Assembly (NCBI GenBank): GCA_038238245.1
Contig: JBBRXX010000007.1
Location: forward strand, 1-64,000
DNA from: DASQHW01 sp038238245
GTDB taxonomy: Bacteria; Actinomycetota; Acidimicrobiia; IMCC26256; PALSA-610
Length of the DNA: 64,000 nt
Direction: 5' to 3'
Part shown: in pieces, positions 25,528 to 33,651 of the stretch
Position numbering within the stretch: the first letter of the stretch is position 1
How the letters are laid out: the number at the start of each line of letters is the position of its first letter
The notes under the pieces: generated by a model
Seen by the model: only the letters and a program-made list of their open reading frames with translations
What the model was told of the DNA's origin: nothing
Database searches by the model: none
Made by a program: the position numbers and the translations under genes

Positions 25528-26613
25528 ATGCGGGCTGCAATGTTCACCGAAACGGGCGGTCCGCTCTCGATCGAGAACGTCGAGCCGTCACCGCCCGGGC
25601 CCCGCGACGTCATCGTCCAGCTGGGGGCGAGCGGCGTCTGCCACTCCGACCTGTCGCTGAAGAACGGCTTCGTGGCGGGCATCATGCCGGGCACGATCCT
25701 CGGGCACGAGGGCGCCGGCACCGTGGCCGAGGTCGGCAACGAGGTCACCAAGGTCAAGGCCGGCGATCACATCGTCGCCGCATTCATTCCGGCCTGTGGC
25801 ACCTGTTGGTTCTGCCTGCACGACGAGTCGCACCTGTGCGACAACGAGTTCAACGTGATGATGGCCATGCGCGGCAACCGGCCCGACGGCGGCCCGTACA
25901 TGGCGATGACCGGACTCGGCACGTTCGCGGAAGCAATGACGTGCAGCGAGCAGTCGATCGTCAAGGTCGAGACGTCGGTACCCGACGAGCAGCTCGCCCT
26001 GATCGGCTGCGGGGTGACCACCGGCGTGGGCGCGGCGTTGAACACCGCCAGGGTGCAGCCGGGCGCGACCGTCGCGGTCATCGGGTGCGGCGGTGTGGGG
26101 CAGGCCGTCATTCAGGGCGCGCGCATCGCGGGCGCGAGTCGCATCATCGCCGTCGACCCGGTCGAGCTCAAGCGCAAGACCGCGGAGTCGCTCGGCGCCA
26201 CCGACTTCGTCGATCCCGGCGAGGGTGACGCCGTCGCCCAGGTGCGCGAGCTCACCAGCGGGCGTGGCGCCGACTACGCGTTCGAGGTCATCGGCCTGCC
26301 CGAGACGGTGCTCCAGGCGTACAACATGATCCGCAAGGGTGGCACCGCGATCATGGTCGGCATGACGCGCGGCGAAGCGGAAGTGACGATCCCGACGTTC
26401 GACATGTTCTTCAACGAGAAGACGTTGAAGGGCTGCAAGTACGGCTCCGGCCAGGTGCGTCGCGACTTCCAGCGGTATGCCGACCTGATCGAGACCGGCC
26501 GGCTGGACCTCGGTTCGATGGTGTCGCAGACGATCAAGCTCGACCAGGTCAACGACGCGTTCACGGCGATGGAAAAGGGCGAGGTCATCCGCTCGGTCAT
26601 CACCTCGTTCTGA
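25528..26613 (+). CDS. Zinc-dependent alcohol dehydrogenase, class III-like
   Basis: A 361-residue medium-chain dehydrogenase. Catalytic zinc ligands are Cys38 (GVCHSD), His60 (GHEGAG) and Cys161 (LIGCGVTTG). The structural zinc site has Cys90, Cys93, Cys96 and Cys104. The Rossmann loop is VIGCGGVGQAV, followed by an Asp (VDP) that favours NAD. AAGGAGGAGG precedes the ATG. The acyl-CoA synthetase gene starts 12 bases downstream, suggesting a joint oxidation-activation route for an alcohol or aldehyde. Substrate is unknown; the class resembles actinobacterial NDMA/mycothiol-type enzymes. Confidence 0.9.
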   Translation: MRAAMFTETGGPLSIENVEPSPPGPRDVIVQLGASGVCHSDLSLKNGFVAGIMPGTILGHEGAGTVAEVGNEVTKVKAGDHIVAAFIPACGTCWFCLHDESHLCDNEFNVMMAMRGNRPDGGPYMAMTGLGTFAEAMTCSEQSIVKVETSVPDEQLALIGCGVTTGVGAALNTARVQPGATVAVIGCGGVGQAVIQGARIAGASRIIAVDPVELKRKTAESLGATDFVDPGEGDAVAQVRELTSGRGADYAFEVIGLPETVLQAYNMIRKGGTAIMVGMTRGEAEVTIPTFDMFFNEKTLKGCKYGSGQVRRDFQRYADLIETGRLDLGSMVSQTIKLDQVNDAFTAMEKGEVIRSVITSF

Positions 26614-26625
26614 TCCGGCCGAACC

Positions 26626-28176
26626 GTGTGGCCGGGAAAGCACGCCGCCGAACGGCCTGAGCACCTTGCATATGTGATGGCCTCCGCCGGGGAGGCCGTC
26701 ACATATCGCGAGCTGAACGAACGCTCCAATCGCCTCGCGCAGCTCTTCTGGGACGCGGGGCTGCGCTTCGGCGATCACATCGCCGTGCTCATGGAGAATC
26801 GGCGCGAATTCTTCGAGCCGTGCTGGGCCGCGCAGCGTTCCGGCCTGTTCTTCACGTGCATCAACACGCACTTCAACGCCGAGGAGGTCGCGTACATCGT
26901 CGACGACTGTGACGCGCAGGTGATCGTGGTGAGCGACGCGCTGGCCGAGGTCGCGGCCGAGCTCGTCGACACGATGCCGCGCGTCAAGGTCCGGCTCGCG
27001 GTCGGTGCGCCGATCGATGGCTACGAGCCCTACGAGGACGCGATCGCGCGGTACCCGGCCGAGCCCCTCGCCGAGGAGCTCGAGGGCACGCGGATGCTGT
27101 ACTCGTCGGGCACGACCGGGAGACCCAAGGGCGTCAAGTACAAGATCGAGCGCAAGCGCGTCGGCGAGCAACCGCCCGAGATGGGGATGATGACCGCGGT
27201 GTGGCGGATGGACGAGCACGCCGTCTACCTGTCACCGGCGCCGCTGTACCACTCCGCGCCGCTGTTCTATTGCATGAGCACGATGCGTCTCGGAGGCACG
27301 TGCATCGTGATGGAGCAGTTCGATCCCGAGGAAGCGCTCGCGGCGATCGAGAAGTACCACGTGACCCATGCGCAATGGGTGCCGACGATGTTCGTGCGGA
27401 TGCTCAAGCTGCCCGAGGACGTGCGAGCGAAGTACGACGTCTCCTCGATGAAGGTGGCGATCCACGCCGCCGCGCCGTGCTCGGTCGAGACCAAGCGCAA
27501 GATGATCGACTGGTGGGGGCCGATCATCGACGAGTACTACTCCGCGACCGAGGGAATGGGCGCGACGTACATCAACTCGCCGGATTGGCTCGCTCATCCG
27601 GGCTCGGTCGGCCGCACGATGCTCGGCCCGATCCACATCGTCGACGAACGCGGCACGCAGCTGCCCGCGGGCGAAGTCGGGACCGTTTGGTTCGAGCCCG
27701 TGGGATCCCGCGTCGGTTTCGAGTACCACAAGGACGAGGTCAAGACGTCGGAAGCGTTCAACGAGGCCGGCTGGTCCACCGTCGGCGACATGGGCTACCT
27801 CGACGAGGACGGGTACCTGTTCCTCACCGACCGCCGCACGTTCATGATCGTGTCGGGCGGCGTGAACATCTACCCGCAGGAAACCGAGAACCTGTTGATC
27901 GACCACCCGAAGGTCTACGACGTCGCGGTGTTCGGCATCCCCGACCCCGAGATGGGCGAGAGGGTGCACGCGGTCGTGCAGCCGGTGCAGTGGGACGACG
28001 CCGGCGCGCCGCTCGAGCGCGAGCTCCTCGCGTACTGCCGTGAGCACCTCGCGCACTACAAGTGCCCGAAGGCGATCGACTTCGACCGCGAGCTCCCGCG
28101 GGAGCAGACCGGCAAGCTGTACAAGCGCCTGCTGCGCGACCGCTACTGGGGCGACAAGACCACCCGCATCGTGTGA
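26626..28176 (+). CDS. AMP-forming acyl-CoA synthetase (FadD/CaiC-like)
   Basis: A 516-residue ANL-superfamily enzyme that activates a carboxylic acid as acyl-AMP and then acyl-CoA. Visible motifs are P-loop YSSGTTGRPKG (about 160-170), YYSATEG, VGDMGYLDEDGYLFLTDR and the C-terminal catalytic Lys motif REQTGKLYKR. The GTG start lies 12 bases after the dehydrogenase stop, so the two form an operon. The acyl pocket gives no clear substrate. A perfect long hairpin follows the stop. Confidence 0.9.
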   Translation: MWPGKHAAERPEHLAYVMASAGEAVTYRELNERSNRLAQLFWDAGLRFGDHIAVLMENRREFFEPCWAAQRSGLFFTCINTHFNAEEVAYIVDDCDAQVIVVSDALAEVAAELVDTMPRVKVRLAVGAPIDGYEPYEDAIARYPAEPLAEELEGTRMLYSSGTTGRPKGVKYKIERKRVGEQPPEMGMMTAVWRMDEHAVYLSPAPLYHSAPLFYCMSTMRLGGTCIVMEQFDPEEALAAIEKYHVTHAQWVPTMFVRMLKLPEDVRAKYDVSSMKVAIHAAAPCSVETKRKMIDWWGPIIDEYYSATEGMGATYINSPDWLAHPGSVGRTMLGPIHIVDERGTQLPAGEVGTVWFEPVGSRVGFEYHKDEVKTSEAFNEAGWSTVGDMGYLDEDGYLFLTDRRTFMIVSGGVNIYPQETENLLIDHPKVYDVAVFGIPDPEMGERVHAVVQPVQWDDAGAPLERELLAYCREHLAHYKCPKAIDFDRELPREQTGKLYKRLLRDRYWGDKTTRIV

Positions 28177-28179
28177 TCC

Positions 28180-28224
28180 TGTTTGCAACTGAACGGCCCG
28201 TCCCGGGCCGTTCAGTTGCAAACA
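28180..28224. repeat. Perfect 21-bp palindrome with 3-base loop between two genes
   Basis: Left arm 28180-28200 (beginning TGTTTGCAACTG) and right arm 28204-28224 (ending CAGTTGCAAACA) are perfectly complementary, with loop TCC. It begins three bases after the acyl-CoA synthetase stop and ends ten bases before the GTG of the phosphotransferase gene. There is no T-run, so it is not a classical terminator. An mRNA-stabilising hairpin, a regulator site or a terminator without a U-tract are all possible. Confidence 0.85.
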
Positions 28225-28234
28225 AGGGAGGGCG

Positions 28235-28954
28235 GTGGAGCCGGGGAAGCTGGTGGCCTCCGGGCGAGACGGCGACATCTTCGAGTTCGGACCGGGTCTC
28301 GTCGTGCGCAGGACCCGCGACGGCCGGTCCCTCGAGCGCGAGGCGCGCACGCTCGAGTACATGGAGGCCCACGGCTATCCCGTGCCGCGTGTCGACGAGG
28401 TGCGCGCGGGCGGCACCGAGATCGTGATGGAGCGTCTCGTGGGCCCGATGATGATGGACGCGATGACAAAGGGACCGCGGCCACTGTTCGCGAACGTCCG
28501 CTTGCTCGGCGACCTGCACGATCAGCTGCACGAGATTCCGGCGCCCGACTGGCTGCCCGAGATCGACACCGGGCCGGGCGCCGACCGCGTCCTCCACCTC
28601 GACCTCCACCCGATGAACGTGATGATGACGGCCCGCGGCCCGGTCGTCATCGACTGGCCCAACGCGCGGCGCGGCAACCCGCTGACCGATGTGGGATTCA
28701 CATACGTGCTGCTCACGTGTCCGGACATGCCGGCGCCTTGGGTCGTGCGCAAGCTCGTGCAACCGTTCCGCCTCGCGATCGCCAAGGGGTTCGCCCGCCG
28801 CTATCGCGGGCCTGCGCTCCCGGCTGCGATCGCGCACGCGGCCGAGCTGAAGCGTCTCGACAAGCACATGGCTCCAAACGAGCTCGCGAACATCCGCCGG
28901 CTCGAGATGCGCATGCGACGGAGACCCGGCGCCACGGGGAAGGCGCCGGGATGA
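28235..28954 (+). CDS. APH-like phosphotransferase (kinase-fold) protein
   Basis: A 239-residue protein of the aminoglycoside phosphotransferase/choline kinase fold. The catalytic loop reads LHLDLHPMNV (Asp and Asn) and the metal motif is VVIDWPNA, where the Asp is kept. GDIFEF near the N-terminus replaces the usual glycine loop. GGGAGG before the GTG supports the start. The substrate is unknown, and resistance is not implied. The gene begins just after the palindrome and may be read from the upstream operon. Confidence 0.8.
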   Translation: MEPGKLVASGRDGDIFEFGPGLVVRRTRDGRSLEREARTLEYMEAHGYPVPRVDEVRAGGTEIVMERLVGPMMMDAMTKGPRPLFANVRLLGDLHDQLHEIPAPDWLPEIDTGPGADRVLHLDLHPMNVMMTARGPVVIDWPNARRGNPLTDVGFTYVLLTCPDMPAPWVVRKLVQPFRLAIAKGFARRYRGPALPAAIAHAAELKRLDKHMAPNELANIRRLEMRMRRRPGATGKAPG

Positions 28955-29003
28955 CGGCTCCCCCCGGATACCGTCATCCCGCGCCATTCGCTTCCGAGCC
29001 GGG

Positions 29004-29020
29004 CCCGTGCAGAGCACGGG
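29004..29020. terminator. Short hairpin after the phosphotransferase gene
   Basis: CCCGTGC-AGA-GCACGGG forms a perfect 7-bp stem with a 3-base loop, 50 bases after the phosphotransferase stop. No T-run follows, so terminator function is only suggested. Confidence 0.3.
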
Positions 29021-29101
29021 ACGGCCGGCGCGGTGTTCTCCCCATTCCGCGGCCCGAACCGTAGGTGGGCGCCTTCCACGCCGTCAACGGGGACCGGGCG
29101 G

Positions 29102-29107
29102 TACCGT
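29102..29107 (+). promoter_or_regulatory. Leaderless-type -10 box of pyrE
   Basis: TACCGT ends seven bases before the pyrE ATG at 29115. No Shine-Dalgarno sequence is present. Confidence 0.45.
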
Positions 29108-29114
29108 CCCGGCC

Positions 29115-29666
29115 ATGCAACGCGCGGATCGCACCGACCTCGCACGGCGCATCCATTCCGCCGCGCACCTGACCGGAACGTTCACGCTGCGGTCGGGCGC
29201 CGTCAGCCACGAGTACTTCGACAAGTACCGCTTCGAGTCCGACCCTGCGCTGCTGAGCGCGATCGCCGAAGCGGCCGCGGACCTGGTTCCCGCCGGCGTC
29301 GACGCCTTGGCGGGTCTCGAGCTCGGCGGCGTCCCGCTCGCAACGATTTTGAGCCAGGTCACGAGCCTGCCCGCCGTGTTCGTGCGCAAGGAGGCGAAGA
29401 CCTACGGCACGTGCCGGCTCGCCGAGGGCGGTGAGATCGACGGGCGGCGGCTGTGCATCGTCGAGGACGTCGTGACGTCGGGCGGCGCCGTCCTCGACGC
29501 GGCCGCCGAGCTCCGCCGGCGCGGCGCCGAGCTGGGACCGGTCCTGTGTGTCATCGACCGGGAAGCGGGCGGCGCCGAGAAGCTCGCCGTCGAGGGGCTG
29601 ACCCTCCACCCGCTCTACACGATGAGCGAGCTCAACGGCGCGGTCGCCGACGCGCAAGGTGGTTAG
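29115..29666 (+). CDS. pyrE: Orotate phosphoribosyltransferase
   Basis: Joins orotate to PRPP in pyrimidine synthesis; 183 residues. FTLRSGAVSHEYFDKYRF is the orotate-binding N-terminus, KEAKTYGT the flexible catalytic loop and LCIVEDVVTSGGAV the PRPP-binding loop. ATG 29115 is preceded by a TACCGT box seven bases upstream rather than a ribosome site; the longer open frame is rejected. The stop overlaps the convergent lipoprotein gene by four bases. Confidence 0.93.
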   Translation: MQRADRTDLARRIHSAAHLTGTFTLRSGAVSHEYFDKYRFESDPALLSAIAEAAADLVPAGVDALAGLELGGVPLATILSQVTSLPAVFVRKEAKTYGTCRLAEGGEIDGRRLCIVEDVVTSGGAVLDAAAELRRRGAELGPVLCVIDREAGGAEKLAVEGLTLHPLYTMSELNGAVADAQGG

Positions 29667-29932
29667 GGCGACGGCTTGTTGACCCCGCACTGCGCGAGCA
29701 CATCGCGCGTGCGTTGTCGCTCCCGCTGGGTCGGATCGGAGTGCGAGCCGAGCTGCTGCACGTCGAAGGTGCGCTCCAACCCCGCGGTGACGCACTGCGC
29801 CCGTGCCGCGGGGACGCCCGCGCGTTCCATCTCTCGTTCCAACTTCCCGGTGTCGTAGCCGGACTGCGCGCAGCCACCGACCACAGTGCAGCTCGTCGCA
29901 AGCGCAAGGATCGCTACCGGAACGCACCGCAC
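29663..29932 (-). CDS. Small Cys-containing secreted or lipoprotein-like protein
   Basis: About 89 residues from GTG 29932, which has TACCCT six bases upstream on the minus strand (leaderless pattern). A hydrophobic signal (VPVAILALATSCTVVGGC) ends in a possible lipobox Cys. The mature part has LEREMERAGVPAARAQCVTA and ends with a second Cys (VLAQCGVNKPSP), suggesting one disulphide in the exported protein. The family is not named with confidence. It is convergent with pyrE. Confidence 0.6.
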   Translation of the reverse strand: MRCVPVAILALATSCTVVGGCAQSGYDTGKLEREMERAGVPAARAQCVTAGLERTFDVQQLGSHSDPTQRERQRTRDVLAQCGVNKPSP

Positions 29933-30002
29933 GAATGGAGGGTACGCGGCAGCGTCCGTCGCCACCGAACACGCGAGCGACGAAGCGACAGCCGATCCTG
30001 CA

Positions 30003-30008
30003 TAGGCT
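30003..30008 (+). promoter_or_regulatory. Leaderless-type -10 box of the zinc-ribbon DUF4190 gene
   Basis: TAGGCT ends six bases before GTG 30015. With AGGGTA (minus-strand TACCCT) at 29939-29944 for the divergent lipoprotein gene, this 80-base gap holds two face-away leaderless promoters. Confidence 0.5.
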
Positions 30009-30014
30009 TGCACC

Positions 30015-30674
30015 GTGCAATGCCCGAATTGCGGACACGAATCGCGCGAGCGGACCCGCTTCTGTGCCCGCTGCGGGCAGCAACTGCCGCAAGCGCAAGA
30101 CGCCGCGTCCGGCGCTCCGGGCGGTCAATCGCCCGCATTTCCTCCGCCCGGACAGCCCGCCGGGCCGCCGTACACGCCGCCGCCCGCGCCCCAGCCCTGG
30201 GGAACGCCGGCGCCGTCATCGCCCGGGCCGGCCGGGACGGGCGCACCCCCCGGTCCCTACGCGCCTCCGAGTCCGTACGGGCCGCCGCCGGGAAGCGGCC
30301 AGAAGCCGTACGCACCGCCGGGCGCCATGGCGCCCCCGCCCAATCCGTATGCGCCACCGCCGCCGGCCGGGTACGGGTACGGCTACGCCCCCGGCTACAG
30401 CCCAGTGCGCACGAACGGCCTGGCCGTGGCGTCGCTCGTGCTCGGCATCGTCGGCTGGGCCCTGTGCGGCGTCGGGTCGATCCTGGCGATCGTCCTCGGC
30501 CTCGTCGCCCGCAACCAGATCCGGGCCTCGGGCGGCCAGGAGGCCGGCGACGGGATGGCCAAGGCCGGGGTGATCCTCGGTTGCGTCGGTCTCGTCCTGC
30601 TCGTGGCCTACGTCGTCGTCGCCGTCATCGTCACCGCATCCAACGGATCCTCGTCCGGCAGCATCGGCATCTGA
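30015..30674 (+). CDS. Zinc-ribbon, Pro-rich, DUF4190-type membrane protein
   Basis: A 219-residue protein. A zinc ribbon MQCPNCGHESRERTRFCARC lies at the N-terminus, then a Pro/Gly/Tyr-rich low-complexity linker (about 25-130), then two membrane helices in a DUF4190 arrangement (LAVASLVLGIVGWAL to about residue 170, and GVILGCVGLVLLVAYVV). The Ala/Gln/Arg loop between them is usual for the family. The GTG start is leaderless-type. Function of this class is unknown; envelope association is inferred. Confidence 0.75.
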   Translation: MQCPNCGHESRERTRFCARCGQQLPQAQDAASGAPGGQSPAFPPPGQPAGPPYTPPPAPQPWGTPAPSSPGPAGTGAPPGPYAPPSPYGPPPGSGQKPYAPPGAMAPPPNPYAPPPPAGYGYGYAPGYSPVRTNGLAVASLVLGIVGWALCGVGSILAIVLGLVARNQIRASGGQEAGDGMAKAGVILGCVGLVLLVAYVVVAVIVTASNGSSSGSIGI

Positions 30675-30725
30675 GGTCTCAGGAACCCCCCCGGCACCGC
30701 CGATAAGCGCGGGAGGGGATCCCAG

Positions 30726-31097
30726 ATGGCTACCACGCAAAGCGCGTACGACTGGTTGCGGTCCCGCATCGCGCCGACCGCCCGACCCGGAGGCGAGCAC
30801 GCGCGCGAGCGCGACGCCCGCGCCGAGATCGACCGCCTGCGCACCAAGATCGCCACCCTCGTCGGTGCAGCCGATCGCGCGAGCCCGCTCGAGGCACTCG
30901 ACGCCGCGCTCGGCGCCGCCGCCCTCCTCCAGGTGGTCACCGCGAACCTCGACTCGTGCAACCCGCCCAAGGGCGCGCATCTCAGCCGGTCGCTCGTGAC
31001 GTTCGCGGACAGCCGGCTCTTCGGACACGCCGACGCGATCGAGCGCGGCATGCGATACACGGCCGACAGCTCGATCCGGCTGCTCCGGGGCGACTGA
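30726..31097 (+). CDS. Hypothetical helical protein
   Basis: A 123-residue protein with GGGAGGGG about six bases before the ATG. It is soluble and alpha-helical: an Arg/Glu-rich helix (ARERDARAEIDRLRTKIATL) followed by Ala-rich segments. No family is recognised, and neither signal peptide nor membrane segment is present. The coding call rests on start signal, length and normal composition. Confidence 0.55.
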   Translation: MATTQSAYDWLRSRIAPTARPGGEHARERDARAEIDRLRTKIATLVGAADRASPLEALDAALGAAALLQVVTANLDSCNPPKGAHLSRSLVTFADSRLFGHADAIERGMRYTADSSIRLLRGD

Positions 31098-31127
31098 CCG
31101 GGGCGCGAGGCCCTACCGTCTCGCGCT

Positions 31128-32366
31128 GTGCCGAACCGACCTGCGCCGCTCGCGGGCTTGCGTGTCATCGAGGTGTCGATGCTCGGGCCCGGCAACCTCA
31201 CCACTCATCTCGCCGACCTCGGCGCGGACGTGATCAAGGTCGAGCCGCCCCAGGGTGACTACGGCCGTCGTATGACCTGGCCGATCGTCGACGGCGTCTC
31301 GCTGTTGTTCCTGCACGTCAGCCGGGGCAAGAAGAGCGTGGTGCTCGACCTCCGTACCGACACCGGCCGCGAGGCGTTCGTCGAGCTCGTACGCGATGCC
31401 GACGCCGTCGTGGAAGCAATGCGTCCGGGTGGCCTCGAACGTCGAGGCCTCGGGTTCGAGCAGCTGAAACAGGTGAACCCCCGCATCGTGTTCTGCACGA
31501 TCTCGGGCTACGGCATGACCGGCCCGTACCGCGACATGCCCAGCCACGGCATCGCATACGACGCATGGGCCGGTGTCGTGCAACCGGAGATCGACGACGA
31601 CGGCTTCGCCTACATGCCCGAGCACGTGTCGATCGGCATCAATGCGGGACCGGTCTTCGGCGCGCTGGGGCTGCTCGCGGGCGTGCTCCGCGCCCGGGAA
31701 ACCGGGGAGGGTTGCCAGCTGGAGGTCGCGCAGTCCGACGCCGCCGCCGCGATCGACTGGCTGCGCAGCGAGACGTGGCGCGCGTACGAGCGGCCCGAGT
31801 CGGAGGTGACGGGCAACGAGGCCGACGGCTACGAGCGCCGCGCGCCAGGCACGGCGGGCATGCAGGGCGGTGTGCGGTACCAGTTCTATGGGACCAAGGA
31901 CGGCCATGTGCTGTTCATGGCCAGCGAACGAGCGTTCTGGAAGAACTTCTGCGAAGGCATCGAGCGGCCGGATCTCTTCGAGCGGTGGCCCGGCTCGCAG
32001 TACGGCGATCACGCGCGCGGCAACACTGAGCTGCGCACGATCCTGCGCGACGTCTTCGCGGGGCGCTCGACCGAGGAATGGCTCGCATTCGGCCTCGAGC
32101 ACAACACACCGATCGCCCCGTCGAACACGCCGCAGACCTTGTTCGACGACCCGCAGTTCCGCGACCGGCTGCCGCTGCTCCCCAAGGAGAAGGTCGGCGC
32201 CGACATGTTGCCCACCCCGATGAAATTCGTCGGCGAGGAGTTACCGGTGCCGGAGAAGGCCCCGACCGTCGGCGAGCACACCGAGCACGTCCTGCGCACG
32301 GTCCTCGGCTGGACCGAGGACCAGATCGCCAAGGCAAGAGACTCGGGAGCGTTCGGCAAGGAGTGA
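31128..32366 (+). CDS. CaiB/BaiF (class III) CoA-transferase
   Basis: A 412-residue class III CoA transferase that moves CoA between acids. Family marks are PLAGLRVIEVSMLGPGNLTT, HLADLGADVIKVEPPQGD, DLRTDTGREAF, CTISGYGMTGPYRDMPSHG and the candidate catalytic Asp in IAYDAWAG. GTG 31128 follows a TACCGT box (31114-31119) by eight bases with no ribosome site. Steroid, bile-acid or carnitine-type acids are possible substrates; nothing here discriminates. Confidence 0.9.
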   Translation: MPNRPAPLAGLRVIEVSMLGPGNLTTHLADLGADVIKVEPPQGDYGRRMTWPIVDGVSLLFLHVSRGKKSVVLDLRTDTGREAFVELVRDADAVVEAMRPGGLERRGLGFEQLKQVNPRIVFCTISGYGMTGPYRDMPSHGIAYDAWAGVVQPEIDDDGFAYMPEHVSIGINAGPVFGALGLLAGVLRARETGEGCQLEVAQSDAAAAIDWLRSETWRAYERPESEVTGNEADGYERRAPGTAGMQGGVRYQFYGTKDGHVLFMASERAFWKNFCEGIERPDLFERWPGSQYGDHARGNTELRTILRDVFAGRSTEEWLAFGLEHNTPIAPSNTPQTLFDDPQFRDRLPLLPKEKVGADMLPTPMKFVGEELPVPEKAPTVGEHTEHVLRTVLGWTEDQIAKARDSGAFGKE

Positions 32367-32427
32367 CTCGGGTCACGTGTAGGTGCAATTCCTGTAGCCC
32401 GCGCGGGGGTCACCCGATAGCAGCATT

Positions 32428-33582
32428 GTGCGCGCGCTGCGGTCAGGGCCGATGTTGGTGTCGTTGTTCGGAGTCGTCGCAGCGCTGACGCCCATCGGCG
32501 GAAGCGCGCGGCAGGCGGCGGCCATCCCGCTGGCGCAGCCGCACCTCGAAGCGACGCACACCGAGGTCCAGCCGCTCGGTGTCTCCCAGGCCGGCGTGAC
32601 CAACTGGACGCCGCAGTCGCTCGCCTCCGCCTACGGCATCGTGTGGTCGCCGAAGTTGGGTGCGGGCAAGACGATCGCGGTCATCGACGCGTACGACTCG
32701 CCCGCCGTCGAAGCAGACCTCGGAGCCTTCTCGCACCATTTCGGGTTGCCGTCCTGCACCACCGCGAACGGCTGCTTCAAGCGCGTGAACCAGCTCGGCG
32801 CGGCGACGCCGCGGCCGTCCTTCAACGCGGACTGGGCGATGGAGATCAACCTCGACGTGCAGTGGGCGCACGCAATGGCGCCCGCTGCGAAGATCCTTCT
32901 CGTCGAAGCGAAGACCGCGACCCTCAACGACCTGGACACCGCCGAGCAGTACGCGAACAACGTCTCGAAGGCGACGTACCTCAGCAACAGCTGGGGTGCG
33001 CCCGAGTTCCCCGGTGAGGGCGCGTTCAACGCTGTCTTCACCCCGAAGCCCGGCAAGAGCATGCTCTTCGCCAGTGGCGACAGCGGCCTCCCGGCGTCCT
33101 ACCCCTCGGCCGCGCCGGGCGTGGTGTCGGTGGGTGGCACGACCATCTCGAAGATCGGCTCGAAGGTCACCGAGACCGTGTGGAGCGGTGGAGGCGGCGG
33201 CTGCAGCAAGTACACGCTCGCCGCGCCGAAGCAGAAGGCGTTCACGGGATACAAGCAGGCCGGTTGCACGAAGGGCATGCGCGCGACGCCCGACATCGCG
33301 GCGGTTGCCGACCCGGCCACCGGCGTGCTCGTCTACATGAGTTCGGCGTTTCACGGCGCCACCGGCTGGTTCAAGGTCGGCGGGACGAGCCTGGCGACCC
33401 CCGTCGTGGCCGCCCTCGCCGCCGGTGCCGGCGTGACGCTGAATGCCGGGACGATCTACGGCACGACGTTCCACTTCCGGGACGCCAACAAGTCGACGGC
33501 CAAGACCGCGAAGACGAACGGCGCCACGTGCAAGGCGGGCTTCGACATGTGCACCGGCCGCGGCACCCTGATCGGCGTCTGA
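32428..33582 (+). CDS. Secreted sedolisin (S53) serine-carboxyl peptidase
   Basis: A 384-residue protein with a signal peptide (about 1-30), so it acts outside the cell. The S53 set is complete: Glu139 and Asp143 in MEINLDVQW, oxyanion Asp218 in FASGDSG and Ser321 in GGTSLATP. The large N-terminal pro-domain of classical sedolisins is replaced by only about 40 residues, as in actinobacterial short forms. The start codon (GTG 32428) is the least certain part, since no ribosome site is seen. A strong hairpin follows the stop. Confidence 0.85.
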   Translation: MRALRSGPMLVSLFGVVAALTPIGGSARQAAAIPLAQPHLEATHTEVQPLGVSQAGVTNWTPQSLASAYGIVWSPKLGAGKTIAVIDAYDSPAVEADLGAFSHHFGLPSCTTANGCFKRVNQLGAATPRPSFNADWAMEINLDVQWAHAMAPAAKILLVEAKTATLNDLDTAEQYANNVSKATYLSNSWGAPEFPGEGAFNAVFTPKPGKSMLFASGDSGLPASYPSAAPGVVSVGGTTISKIGSKVTETVWSGGGGGCSKYTLAAPKQKAFTGYKQAGCTKGMRATPDIAAVADPATGVLVYMSSAFHGATGWFKVGGTSLATPVVAALAAGAGVTLNAGTIYGTTFHFRDANKSTAKTAKTNGATCKAGFDMCTGRGTLIGV

Positions 33583-33597
33583 GACCCCCCTCCGGGT

Positions 33598-33638
33598 AGG
33601 CGTGTGTGGGGTGCGAAAATCGCACCCCTCACACGCCT
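33598..33638. terminator. Strong bidirectional hairpin between convergent genes
   Basis: A 19-bp stem with one mismatch: left arm 33598-33616 (starts AGGCGTGTG), loop AAA, right arm 33620-33638 (ends CACACGCCT). It sits between the sedolisin stop and the convergent acyl-CoA dehydrogenase stop, where a shared terminator is expected. There is no T-run. Confidence 0.7.
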
Positions 33639-33651
33639 CCGGTTGCAGCGG

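Noticed and set aside
25588..27219. A 543-codon minus-strand frame over the dehydrogenase and acyl-CoA synthetase
   Set aside because: Antisense shadow of two enzymes with complete motifs.
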